DNA from: Aphrocallistes beatrix
Taxonomy: Eukaryota; Porifera; Hexactinellida; Sceptrulophora; Aphrocallistidae
Assembly (NCBI GenBank): GCA_963281255.1
Contig: OY725488.1
Coordinates: 1,364,001-1,428,000 of the forward strand
Direction of reading: 5' to 3'
DNA length: 64,000 nt
The notes under the pieces: generated by a model
Databases searched by the model: none
Told to the model about the DNA's origin: nothing
The model's input: the letters and a program-made list of their open reading frames with translations, nothing else
Shown: positions 28,864 to 38,172 of the stretch, piece after piece
Layout: each line of letters begins with the position of its first letter
Numbering within the stretch: the stretch's first letter is position 1
Translations under genes and position numbers: made by a program

Positions 28864-30354
28864 CTATTGAATGACGTAAACCTTTCTTCTTTGGTCGTTG
28901 ATAATCTGACTGAGATCTCTCAGGGCTATTCTCGTCAGGAATAGTACGGAAATGATGGTGGCACCGATCATAGAATACAACACGACCCCAGTCCCGAATC
29001 TGAACAACACCCCGATCAGAGACACCGTAATAGCCGCGCCCACCGAACCCGAAAAGTTGATGATACCGTTCATCGTTGCGATAGCTCTCGTATTTTTTGC
29101 GATCGATTTGCTCTTCCCCAAATCGATTGTGACACAACTGAGGATGAGTGCATGCGTCCCATTCACTGTTGCTCCAATGAAAAACAGACACACCAAATTG
29201 GCCGCTAAGTGCAGACTGCCAACTACACTGTACACATAGAGCAGCACAGCACTCGTGTACAGATAACCAGTGCAGACAAGCGAATAGGAGAGTTTGCTTG
29301 CAATGAATCCGCCTGTAACCACCCCGAATATGCTGCCAATGTCGAACAAGATAGAGAAGACAGCAGACAGAGATGACTGGTACTGTATCCCGCCTATTAC
29401 TGTGTTCCTGATTAAGTAAGGAAGCCAAAATAGAAAGGTGTAATAGACGGATTTGTTGAAGAAGAATGTGATTGAGTACTCGATCACACCAGGGACGAGG
29501 AAAGCTCTCCAGAACTTTATGCCCTCACTCTTCTGAGTCTTCTCACTCTCCCCATCCCCCTCCACCTTTTTATTTGTACTTATTCCGATAGACTCAGGAT
29601 AGGGAACCAGTAAGAAGAAGGTGAGAAATGCAGCGATTGTAATCAAACTAGCATTTGTGACGAAGGCCCATCCCCATGGTCCATCTACCCAGACAGCCGG
29701 CAGCAACCCGCCGAGAATCCTCCCTACCCCGCTATACGTAGCCCAAGCGGAGATGATGACGTGTTTCCTGCGGCAGCCGTGGAACCAGATACCTATCACC
29801 GCGAAAGTACTCGAGTAGACGCTCGCACTCAGACCGTAGAATAATTGGATGACTAAGAAATACGCGAAAATATGAATATTTAAAAAATAGCCCAAACCGA
29901 AAAGTGTTAAGAGGAATGTCACTGACACCCCACCGATGGTCAGGATGTAGCGATAGTTGAAATGGTCTGCAAAGTTCCCGAGTATGAGATTGGCAATAGA
30001 GAATGGGACTAGGACGGCTGTGTCCAATAGACCTATGAGACTGGTCCCGTGATCCCCTACGAAAGGCTCCCAACAAGAACAGTTGGACTGATTTCTAGCA
30101 TAATTCTGTGTGGCGTTGATGCTTCGGCAACAAGGAGGGTTCAGAGTGCCTTTCACTACGCCGAAGGTGCGGATACCGATCGCCCAGGTTACGTTGAAGT
30201 AGTAGAGAATCAGCCACGACGCTAGCATGTAGCATCTCCGTTTCGTTTTCTCTGAAACGCGATTGGTAATTCCAGATCGTTCTAGGTGTGTGATTAAAAA
30301 AGGAACTTTAAACACATCTCTCTTCACTCCAACTCTGTCCAGCAGGTGTATCAT
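28864..30354 (-). CDS. SLC37-family sugar-phosphate/phosphate antiporter-like protein
   Basis: A single-exon membrane protein of 496 codons from the ATG at 30354; an 11-residue extension upstream would need a GTG start. It belongs to the major facilitator superfamily, and the pattern fits SLC37 (glucose-6-phosphate transporter relatives in the ER membrane). Examples are FWRAFLVPGVIEYSITFFF before WLPYLI in the second half, and LGNFADHFNYRYILTIGG after the second helix. About 12 hydrophobic segments are visible, with a charged central loop (KKVEGDGESEKTQKSEG). A cysteine-rich extracytoplasmic loop (NPPCCRSI...CSCWEPF) between helices 1 and 2 is unusual. Which of SLC37A1-A4 it corresponds to is not clear. 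It lies 253 nt upstream of CCT2 and 743 nt downstream of GLDC on the same strand. Confidence 0.82.
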   Translation of the reverse strand: MIHLLDRVGVKRDVFKVPFLITHLERSGITNRVSEKTKRRCYMLASWLILYYFNVTWAIGIRTFGVVKGTLNPPCCRSINATQNYARNQSNCSCWEPFVGDHGTSLIGLLDTAVLVPFSIANLILGNFADHFNYRYILTIGGVSVTFLLTLFGLGYFLNIHIFAYFLVIQLFYGLSASVYSSTFAVIGIWFHGCRRKHVIISAWATYSGVGRILGGLLPAVWVDGPWGWAFVTNASLITIAAFLTFFLLVPYPESIGISTNKKVEGDGESEKTQKSEGIKFWRAFLVPGVIEYSITFFFNKSVYYTFLFWLPYLIRNTVIGGIQYQSSLSAVFSILFDIGSIFGVVTGGFIASKLSYSLVCTGYLYTSAVLLYVYSVVGSLHLAANLVCLFFIGATVNGTHALILSCVTIDLGKSKSIAKNTRAIATMNGIINFSGSVGAAITVSLIGVLFRFGTGVVLYSMIGATIISVLFLTRIALRDLSQIINDQRRKVYVIQ

Positions 30355-31097
30355 AGCCAATTCTCCGTGATTATGAGGAGAGAACACTCACCTTGAGCAA
30401 CAATACAAAATATACATATAAATATACCTTTACCTCTGTCACACCTTAGCTCCAGTAGCTACCCTAGCCCTCTCCAAGAATCTACGCACCATTACCTTTT
30501 ATTTTGAAAAATATTCAGCAGGATTCCGTGCCAATTGATCCAATCGAATCGAACCACTTTGGCCTTCGATATTCAGGAAACCAGCTTAGAAACGAATCGA
30601 TCATTCACCGATTGGATTGCGGCCATTTAAGACTAATTAGTTTTTGGATGACATTACTCCTTACTGTGAATTAACACAAATATGAGATCAATGAAATCAC
30701 AAAATGCTACGTAATCATGATGATTTAGTATATATAAAAAATCAAAAGGTTAGATGCAAATTTACATATTTTAGTTGTACTTTCCCCAAAAATTTCATTA
30801 CGTATTAAAAAGACATCATCTCTTAAACTCTTGCTAGGAGAGGAATTACGGTTGGCTGGCCACCGACACCATTAATAGGATCATAGATCCAATATAATGG
30901 TATAGGAACACACTCTGTTCATTACATCAAAATTTTTGTTATGACTGCTATGACAGGACAGTCAATAGGAATGGATAATTGTTATGGAAAGGTCAGCTGA
31001 TCAAAACTTATTTCGAAAATAAATCAAACGTATAAAATAATAAAGTAAAAAGTGTGTTTGGTTAGTAAAGTGACGGTGGCACCAAACAAGACCTAGT
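30355..31097. other. Intergenic spacer between GLDC and the SLC37-like gene
   Basis: It is AT-rich. A donor-like GCTCAAGGTGAGTG on the minus strand lies just upstream of the SLC37-like start, around 30390. It might mark an upstream exon, but I could not support one. No other feature seen. Confidence 0.5.
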
Positions 31098-34049
31098 TTA
31101 ACTCTTCAGATCATGATGAGTTAGCACCAAGTTACGGTCTCCATGGACATCGTTGACTCGACCACAGTTCGGCCAAAACTTGCTCTGATTCAACCAGGGC
31201 AGTGGGTATGCGGCCTTCTGACGGGAGTAAGGCCGATTCCAGTCATCAGCAGTCAGCTGTTGCTTGGAGTGCGGCGCGTTTGTCAGCACGTTATTCCTCC
31301 GAGGGTATTCCCCACTCTTCACTTCGTTGATCTCTGCCCTGATCTGAATGAGTGCGTCGCAGTACCTGTCCAGCTCCAGCTTGTTCTCGCTCTCGGTGGG
31401 CTCTAGCATCAGGGTGTTGTACACCGGCCAGTGCATGGTGGGCGCGTGGAACCCGAAATCTTGCAGGCGCTTGGCGATGTCAGTCGCGTCGATTTCGCTG
31501 TCCTTGCTCAGTTTGCGAATGTCGAGCAGCACTTCGTGCGCGGTGAAGCCGTGCTTCCCAGTGAAGAGAATCCGGAAATCTTCCTCTAAGCGCTTGCGAA
31601 TGTAGTTGCTGTTCAGTATTGCGACTTGTGACGCCTTCTTAAGCCCCTCGGGTCCCATCATCTTAATATAAGCCCAGCTGATTAGAAGGATGAGCGAAGA
31701 TCCGAACGGAGCTGCGGAAATGGTTCCAAGAGATCTGGAGCTATCCCCACCCGTGCTGACTACGGGGTGTACGGGGAGAAAGGGGACCAGGTGCTGCTTC
31801 ACACCTATGGGCCCCATTCCTGGCCCTCCTCCCCCGTGGGGGATGCAGAACGTCTTGTGGAGGTTGAAATGAGACACATCTCCCCCGTAGTCCCCAGGAC
31901 GCGTCAGACCCACCTGGGCGTTCAGATTCGCCCCATCGATGTACACCTGTCCGCCTGCCTGGTGGACGAGAGCGCACAGGTCCGTGATGTTCTCCTCGAA
32001 CACGCCGTTCGTGGACGGATAGGTGACCATGGCCGCGGCCAGCTGGTCGGCATGCGTGTCCAACTTTCTCCTCATGTCCTCAAGGTCTGTGCCCCCAGTC
32101 TCTGTGCTGTTGATGTAGACTGTCCGGAGGCCGGCGAGGGCCGAGCTGGCTGGGTTGGTCCCGTGGGCTGACGAGGGGACAAGACACACGTCACGTCTCC
32201 CCTCCCCTATACTCTCCAGATACCTCCTGATAGCCAATAGCCCCGAGTACTCGCCTTGAGAACCGCTATTCGACTGGAAACTGATCTTATCATACCCGCT
32301 GATGTTGATGAGGTCTTCTTCTAGCTCGGTCAGGATCTGTTGGTACCCCTTCGCCTGATCCAGGGGTACGAAGGGGTGAATATTCGCGAAATCCTGATTT
32401 GTGATTGGGATCATCTCCGTGGCCGCATTTAGCTTCATGGTGCAGGAGCCGAGTGGGATCATACTGTTAGCCAGGCCGTAGTCCAGCACCTCCAGGCGCC
32501 GCACATACCTCATGAAGCTGGTCTCCGAGTGGTACTCGTTGAAGATGGGGAGCGACAGGAAGGGGGAGCGTCTGGCCAGCTTGGAGTCGTGCAGAGAGCG
32601 GAGGCTTCTTGTCACCTGCTCGCCTCCGCTCCCAGCACCTGAGAACACGAACTTGAGATCAGAGAGGTCTTGCTCTGACACTGTCTCGTCTAAAGACACG
32701 CCTAGGTACTCCTCCCCAGGATACACCCTCAGGTTGATCTTCCTCTCGCTAGCACGCTCTAGCACCTGCACTCTCTCCGAGGGACTGCACTCGACAAGAA
32801 GAGTGTCAAAAAAGAATCCATTTTTCACAGCCAGCCCTGCTCCCTGCACGCTGGCCGCCAGCTGGGTGGTCCTGTGGTGGACGGAGGCGGCTATGTCTCT
32901 CAGCCCCTCGGGCCCGTGGTAGATGGCGTAGAAGGCCGCGACGTTGGCTAGCAACGCCTGGGCGGTGCAGATATTGCTGGTCGCCTTCTCCTTCCTGATG
33001 TGCTGCTCCCTCGGCTGCAGGGTCAGTCTGTATACCGGCGCCCCGTCGGGGTCCTTACTCACGCCGATCAGACGCCCGGGAATGTTCCGGACCAAGCTTC
33101 TCCTCACCGAGATAAACCCGGCATGAGGGCCTCCGTACCCCATGGGAACTCCGAACCTTTGAGACGAGCCAACCGCTACATCTGCGCCCATCTCCCCCAC
33201 GGACTTGATCAGGGAGAGGGCCAGGAGGTCGGTAGCAGCCACCACCAGGCCGCCTCCTGAGTGCACTCTCTCCGAGATGGAACTGAGGTCGGTGACCGAG
33301 CCCTGAGTGTCGGGACACTGGACCAGAACCCCTGCGATGTCACCCGAGCTGAGATCCAGGTCTGAACTGTAGAGGTCTACGATTTCCGATTTGATTCCGA
33401 GACTGCTGGCGCGTGTTATCACGACCGCAATTGTCTGTGGGTGGCACAGCTCGTCGATCAATATCCTCTTCCTCCTCGTGTGGCGCACACACAGACCCAT
33501 GGCTTCGGCCGCTGAGGTCGCCTCGTCCAGGGTGCTGGCGTTGGCTACATCGAGTCCCGTGAGGTCCGCCACCATCGTCTGGAAGTTGAACAAGGACTCC
33601 ATCCTCCCTTGCGACAGTTCTGCCTGGTACGGGGTGTAGGGCGTGTACCAGGCGGGGTTCTCAATCACATTTCGGAGGATCGGTGAAGGGGTGTGACACC
33701 CGTAGTACCCCATGCCGATATAAGACCTCCGGCGCAGGTTCTTGCTCCCGATCGCTTGGACTCGAGCCAGCAGCTCAGGCTCAGTGAGAGGGGCACTCAT
33801 TGGGAGGGGCTTATTGTAGCGAATGTCCGATGGAATTGTCAGGTCTATCAGTTCTTCTAAGCTGGAAACTTGGCAGGTTCTGAGCATTTCAGCGATCTCG
33901 CTCTCTCTAGGTCCGATGTGTCTCCTCACGAAGCTCTGAGTGGAGAAGCTATGTCTGAGACGGTACACGCCATTGATAGAGAATCTGGTGGCGAGTGTGA
34001 GAGGTGTCCACTTAGTCGATAGAATTTGGCGTATAATCCGATGGAACAT
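31098..34049 (-). CDS. GLDC: Glycine dehydrogenase (decarboxylating), P-protein of the glycine cleavage system
   Basis: GLDC is the PLP-dependent mitochondrial enzyme that decarboxylates glycine and passes the aminomethyl group to the lipoyl H-protein. It is one uninterrupted frame of 983 residues (human 1020). The N-terminus MFHRIIRQILSTKW is basic, as expected for mitochondrial import, and is followed by FVRRHIGPRESEIAEML, the canonical start of the mature enzyme. The PLP lysine is K732 in FNLHKTFCIPHGGGGPGMGP. Other family markers are IGMGYYGCHTPSPILRN, NWYTPYTPYQ-like AWYTPYTPYQAELSQGR, and the C-terminal LPWLNQSKFWP. An acceptor-like GATAGACAG lies 5 nt before the ATG. Coding GC content is high compared with the flanks. 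It is intact with no sign of decay. Confidence 0.98.
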   Translation of the reverse strand: MFHRIIRQILSTKWTPLTLATRFSINGVYRLRHSFSTQSFVRRHIGPRESEIAEMLRTCQVSSLEELIDLTIPSDIRYNKPLPMSAPLTEPELLARVQAIGSKNLRRRSYIGMGYYGCHTPSPILRNVIENPAWYTPYTPYQAELSQGRMESLFNFQTMVADLTGLDVANASTLDEATSAAEAMGLCVRHTRRKRILIDELCHPQTIAVVITRASSLGIKSEIVDLYSSDLDLSSGDIAGVLVQCPDTQGSVTDLSSISERVHSGGGLVVAATDLLALSLIKSVGEMGADVAVGSSQRFGVPMGYGGPHAGFISVRRSLVRNIPGRLIGVSKDPDGAPVYRLTLQPREQHIRKEKATSNICTAQALLANVAAFYAIYHGPEGLRDIAASVHHRTTQLAASVQGAGLAVKNGFFFDTLLVECSPSERVQVLERASERKINLRVYPGEEYLGVSLDETVSEQDLSDLKFVFSGAGSGGEQVTRSLRSLHDSKLARRSPFLSLPIFNEYHSETSFMRYVRRLEVLDYGLANSMIPLGSCTMKLNAATEMIPITNQDFANIHPFVPLDQAKGYQQILTELEEDLINISGYDKISFQSNSGSQGEYSGLLAIRRYLESIGEGRRDVCLVPSSAHGTNPASSALAGLRTVYINSTETGGTDLEDMRRKLDTHADQLAAAMVTYPSTNGVFEENITDLCALVHQAGGQVYIDGANLNAQVGLTRPGDYGGDVSHFNLHKTFCIPHGGGGPGMGPIGVKQHLVPFLPVHPVVSTGGDSSRSLGTISAAPFGSSLILLISWAYIKMMGPEGLKKASQVAILNSNYIRKRLEEDFRILFTGKHGFTAHEVLLDIRKLSKDSEIDATDIAKRLQDFGFHAPTMHWPVYNTLMLEPTESENKLELDRYCDALIQIRAEINEVKSGEYPRRNNVLTNAPHSKQQLTADDWNRPYSRQKAAYPLPWLNQSKFWPNCGRVNDVHGDRNLVLTHHDLKS

Positions 34050-34273
34050 TTGACCTGTCTATCAATATACAAAATGAAACCCCGTTATTAAACATACGAG
34101 ACGGAAGTCCCGATTAAAGCGGCTTCGCTGTGATTCAAAAGACATTTGAAATCAGTATTTGCCAATAAGGAAACAGAATGAAAGGTATGTTCCTTTCTAA
34201 CTGGGTTACTTGCTACGCAATAAAGTAAATGTTAATTATTTTGCAATTGTCCATGGCCGAGGATTCAATGCAT

Positions 34274-34510
34274 GTACAGTAGAACGTCAGTTATCCGAGC
34301 CCCTCGGTTAACCAAACTAGTCTTATAAAAAATTTTGAAATTAAGCCAAGAGAATTGAAAGCATTAAAACACCAAATGTCTAACCACTCCCGACAAGACA
34401 CATCGAACTCAATAAATTAAGTATTCAATAGAAATACGGAGCACATCTCTGTTTCGTTTCTTCACTTTGAATAGTGTTACTAAACCACATTAAATAAATT
34501 ATATAGAAAA
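34274..34510. repeat. Pogo/Tigger-like repeat remnant
   Basis: It begins CAGTAGAACGTCAGTTATCC, typical of pogo-like terminal repeats, continues into CCTCGGTTAACCAAACTAG and then into a 160-bp stretch that recurs at 63450-63645 (AGCCAAGAGAATTGAAAGCA and so on). The right end was not located. Non-coding. Confidence 0.6.
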
Positions 34511-34964
34511 CAGGGAAGTTATTTACTCAGTATACATATTATTATTGAGTAAAGAGAATAAAATGAAATATTAAGATTTTTACCCCGACTAGAAAACTCC
34601 CTACAGGAGATATGATGAAACTTGCTTGTACAATGAATAAGTATTGTAATATACTTATTTCTATGCATTTAAAATGTTATATTTCCAAACTACTTGTACT
34701 TGTAGAAGATGTATATTCCAAGTAAACTCTTAGAATAATACTGTTGGGCCTAGTCTTAATGCAACCATTTTTATGGCGTTTGGCATTTTAAACTTGTAAC
34801 TGCCTAGTTCCTATTCTGCAAAATTTAGGTGTTTAGATATAAGAGAACATTAGATATTAATTTATACACCTAAAAATGAACCATTTTCTACCACGGGTAG
34901 CGTTGGTTAGTCGGTTTATGTAAAACTAATAGGTTAACTGTTGTAATATATCAAATTAGAAGTA

Positions 34965-35339
34965 CCGTATTTCCCTGAATAAGCGACGGGGCTTGAATAA
35001 GCGCCGGGGCTCGAATAAGCGCCGGGGCTCGAATAAGCGTCGGACGCCGGGGCATTTTAGTTCTCTGAACATCATATCAAACTAGTCTTCTCAGTAGTGG
35101 CATAGATACAAGTGCTTTTTGAAACATTACATTATCCTTTTTTTAATAGAACTAACATTCTCAGTTGTGTCACAAATAAAAGTGCCAGTCAATGTAGTAA
35201 ACAAAAAAAAGAGCGGGTCAAAATGGCGAATGAAATAAATAAGCGCCGGGGCTTGAATAAGCGCCGGTTTGAATAAGCGCCGGGTCTAAAGGGTGCACAG
35301 AATAAATAAGCGCCCGGGCGCTTATTCGAAGCAATACGG
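34965..35339. mobile_element. TA-flanked MITE with AAGCGCCGG repeats, 375 bp
   Basis: The left end CCGTATTTCCCTGAATAAGC and the right end (reverse complement CCGTATTGCTTCGAATAAGC) form imperfect terminal inverted repeats. Both are flanked by TA, consistent with Tc1/mariner-type mobilisation. Next to each end there are several copies of GAATAAGCGCCGGGGCT. The core is AT-rich and has no coding capacity. Confidence 0.82.
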
Positions 35340-35494
35340 TAGTCGTAATATATCAAAAAATGCTCACTAACAGTGTTTTGATTTGTTTGTATTTTTCGTT
35401 ATAAATTATTGAGGAAATGGGAGAACCTGAAAAAAGTAAAAATTTGCATGCAAGTACAGCACATTCTTACTATTAAATAAAACTCGATTAATGT

Positions 35495-35496
<2 letters not shown>

Positions 35497-35541
<45 letters not shown>
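35497..35541. repeat. (TA)n microsatellite
   Basis: About 40 bases of alternating TA/AT lead into the TA-flanked element at 35542. Confidence 0.9.
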
Positions 35542-35544
<3 letters not shown>

Positions 35545-35713
35545 TAGAGTTCGCTTATTAGCAATTGCCTTATTAGCAAGATTCGCTTATTAGCAAGTTT
35601 TTTTAAGGTCCCAATGGACCAAAATGTGTTAATTATGTTCCCTTATTAGCAAGTTCGCCTATAAGCAAGTTTTTTCGTGCAAAACCCGACTTGCTAATAA
35701 GCGAACTCTACTG
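35542..35713. mobile_element. Tc1/mariner-type MITE, 172 bp
   Basis: Perfect inverted termini CAGTAGAGTTCGCTTATTAG sit between TA dinucleotides at 35540-35541 and 35714-35715. Internally the motif CTTATTAGCAAG repeats several times in alternating orientation. No coding capacity. It is inserted at the edge of a TA microsatellite, directly against the repeat unit that follows. Confidence 0.92.
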
Positions 35714-35716
35714 TAT

Positions 35717-36213
35717 ATCTGTAACGAATTGATTGAAGAAACTGCCAGGCGTAGAAGGCTGATTTTTGGCATGTGGGAGTCTTTTGGCTATGGCTCCAGT
35801 AAGTTCTGAGCTCAGAGCAAATGTCGACTCATCATGGAATTATGACGTCATTGTCACATTTTTAAAAGTTAAGCAATACAGTTATTCGAGCATAACTTAG
35901 CCATTATAGGAGATAGCAGGCTGAAATTTTAATAGAATCTGTATACTAACATACCTCATATATGACACAAATATCATCAAAAAATGATGACTCATCACTT
36001 TGTTATGACGTCATCATTACTCATCAAAATTTTACAAATTGACAAATTTGGTGATTTTTCGAGTGATATCGATTTTAAAACTAAGATAGACATATTTAGA
36101 GATGATTTCTCCCTTATAATTAACCAATCTCACCTCCAGGCGACCGAAGGGAGCCTCCGGCGGACACGAAGTGTCCGCCAGCCGCGCAGCGCAAGCAAGC
36201 GAAGCGTGCTTGT
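35717..36213 (+). repeat. Dispersed repeat unit with AP-1/CRE palindromes and GC-rich end
   Basis: This is the most complete copy in this part of the window. It begins CTGTAACGAATTGATTGAAG, has an AT-rich body and ends in a GC-rich tail with the hairpin GGCGGACAC-GAA-GTGTCCGCC and GCGCAAGCAAGCGAAGC. It contains TGACGTCA at 35843 and 36006 and TGACTCA at 35988. Non-coding and non-autonomous, with no obvious target duplication other than TA-rich flanks. Confidence 0.85.
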
Positions 36214-36672
36214 ATGTATCAAATCAATACTCTAAAAAGTTTAGTAAATTAAGTCAATTCTCTACGTTTTACCTACTTATAGTGAATATACTATGTTGAT
36301 TTACTTACTCTTTAGAAATTTCAAAGCTAGACTAGTTTTTAAAACTCATTTTTTCTATAATTCCGAAAAGTATTTTTGATATTTATCACTCTTTTCACTT
36401 TTTCATTTGCTTATACACGTATTCCATACAAGACAAAATAGAAGAATACTGAATAACTATACATAAATCATCATCAGGATAACTCATGTATTGAACAAAG
36501 AGCTACTAAAGTGAATGCATTTCAATTCTTTTTTTAATTAATCTGACCTGATCCACATTCTTTTTGTAGCTCACATATAAAGTGTAAACGAAAAGTTCAA
36601 CATTGTTTTGGGGACTGTAAGAAATATTTTACATTCAAATCAAAGAAATAAAAACTGATCTTCAAAATGCAT
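36214..36672. other. 3' flank of receptor copy 1
   Basis: From about 36330 this AT-rich DNA is nearly identical to 39608-39946 and forms the shared downstream flank of the duplicated receptor genes. No separate gene is seen. Confidence 0.7.
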
Positions 36673-38172
36673 TTACACATCAACTTTGGTATTCCTAATT
36701 ACGACTGATTCACCTGACTTTTTTCTGCTCTGTTTCCTGGGGGCCTGGGCCTGGGCCTGGGGACTTTTCTTCTTGCAAGTACAGCCAACATTTATTACTG
36801 CAAATACAACAATAAACATGAGACGGTTTGCAAATCCACGAAGAAATATTAAAAATGGCTTAGAAGCTTCTTGAATGTTTGACTGTTGATCTGGAGTCAA
36901 CAGATCCCTGACAGTTCCATTAAAAAAAGCAGAATTCAATTCAAGGATATCGCTATCAATCGTAATCGCTGCTAAATAATCGTTGAATTGAGCAGTCAGT
37001 TGTTTGCCCAGCGATGAATGGACTGTAAGAGATACGACAATCACCGAACCCACCATAAAGTATAGGACTGAGAATAGGAGCAGGCGTTTCTCAATGGTTT
37101 GCAACTGGTATCCTTCACCGAATTCCTTGATAAGTTGAGATTGTAGGCGTGTTTTATACAGAATTAAGATAACCAAAGTAATTGTGAATGAAGTCATAAC
37201 GGCATGTGGAATATAACCTAGCAAGGCGTTAATCCATGAACTATTCGCAACGGGCATGAAAATTTCGTCGGAAACTTTATAACGTGTTCCAGAAGCATAG
37301 GTAACTATTTCTGTCAGTAAAGGAGCTCCAAATCCAATTGCAATCTCAATCGAAACGATCAAAATCTTGTTTTTCCCAGAATCGTAAAACTTATTAAAAG
37401 GGAACAACACTTTTAGCAGGATAAGAAATAGTGCAAAGGTAAACCAGAGGCGATTCGAAAGGGCTAAAAGGTGGATTAAGGTTCCCTGTACTTGAATATG
37501 GATACCAGGGTCCTGATTCAGAACATCCCAAGATTTCACCTCAGCACTGCAATAGAAAAGGTAAGCACCAGGAATGTCGCTCACGGAAAAGGTAATGGAT
37601 TGGAAAAGGTTTATTATAATACATATCAAGATAGGATGATGGTGAAATTTCCAAGTATTTCTCAGCATTACCCACGATAATATTGCATATCCGTTCAGAA
37701 TGACTCCAGCTACGGCGAGGAGAGCGTAGATTGAATGCCAGATGTACAGACAAGGATAGCCACAATTGCTCCATCTTCCACAGGCGGGGCTGCAAGTTCT
37801 CACGATTGGAGAGTAGACGTATTGTTCTGGGCAGCGTATCTTTACATCGCTTAAATTTAGACTTTCGAGTAATAATTCATTGACAGATATGTTAACGAAA
37901 TTTTTCGCTCCCGCTTTTTCAATACCAATTAATAAACTTGGAAGTATGAAAAACAACCATGCTATGACTAAGGAAGTGAAACAGACTAACCTAATAGCTA
38001 TTACCCGTTTTCTAATGGAAGCAGTGGAAGTAATGGGACTCACAGGAGAATGAATCCCAGCTGATGATCGCCTTCTTTCTTTTGGAAATTCTATGTCATC
38101 TCGGTCCAGGATTTGGGAAATCGAATGTTTCTTTCGTAGCGGAGGGGGGTGAGCAGGCAGTGTATTTTCCAT
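36673..38172 (-). CDS. Unrecognised heptahelical membrane protein, copy 1
   Basis: A single-exon gene of 499 codons. Residues 1-55 are a basic cytosolic tail (RKKHSISQILDRDD, KERRRSS). A first hydrophobic helix spans ~56-84. An extracytoplasmic segment follows, with glycosylation sites NIS and NLS and six cysteines within CPEQYVYSPIVRTC through CGRWSNCGYPC. Then come seven predicted helices at about 141-168, 178-205, 230-258, 268-294, 314-340, 363-388 and 438-464. The C-terminus is lysine-rich (CTCKKKS, RKQSRKKSGES). A leader helix, Cys-rich ectodomain and 7TM core suggest a G-protein-coupled or Frizzled-like receptor, but no class signature such as DRY, NPxxY or KTxxxW is present, so the family is unassigned. 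Unlike the neighbouring housekeeping genes, its codon use is AT-rich. A near-identical copy lies 3.3 kb away. Confidence 0.85.
   Translation of the reverse strand: MENTLPAHPPPLRKKHSISQILDRDDIEFPKERRRSSAGIHSPVSPITSTASIRKRVIAIRLVCFTSLVIAWLFFILPSLLIGIEKAGAKNFVNISVNELLLESLNLSDVKIRCPEQYVYSPIVRTCSPACGRWSNCGYPCLYIWHSIYALLAVAGVILNGYAILSWVMLRNTWKFHHHPILICIIINLFQSITFSVSDIPGAYLFYCSAEVKSWDVLNQDPGIHIQVQGTLIHLLALSNRLWFTFALFLILLKVLFPFNKFYDSGKNKILIVSIEIAIGFGAPLLTEIVTYASGTRYKVSDEIFMPVANSSWINALLGYIPHAVMTSFTITLVILILYKTRLQSQLIKEFGEGYQLQTIEKRLLLFSVLYFMVGSVIVVSLTVHSSLGKQLTAQFNDYLAAITIDSDILELNSAFFNGTVRDLLTPDQQSNIQEASKPFLIFLRGFANRLMFIVVFAVINVGCTCKKKSPQAQAQAPRKQSRKKSGESVVIRNTKVDV

Noticed and set aside
30355..30387. 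Upstream extension of the SLC37-like protein by 11 residues
   Set aside because: It would need a GTG start; the ATG at 30354 is the first standard start, and a donor-like site lies in the extension.
31143..33639. Many open frames on the plus strand opposite GLDC, up to 136 codons
   Set aside because: They are antisense shadows of a GC-rich coding sequence; none resembles a known protein and GLDC itself is complete.
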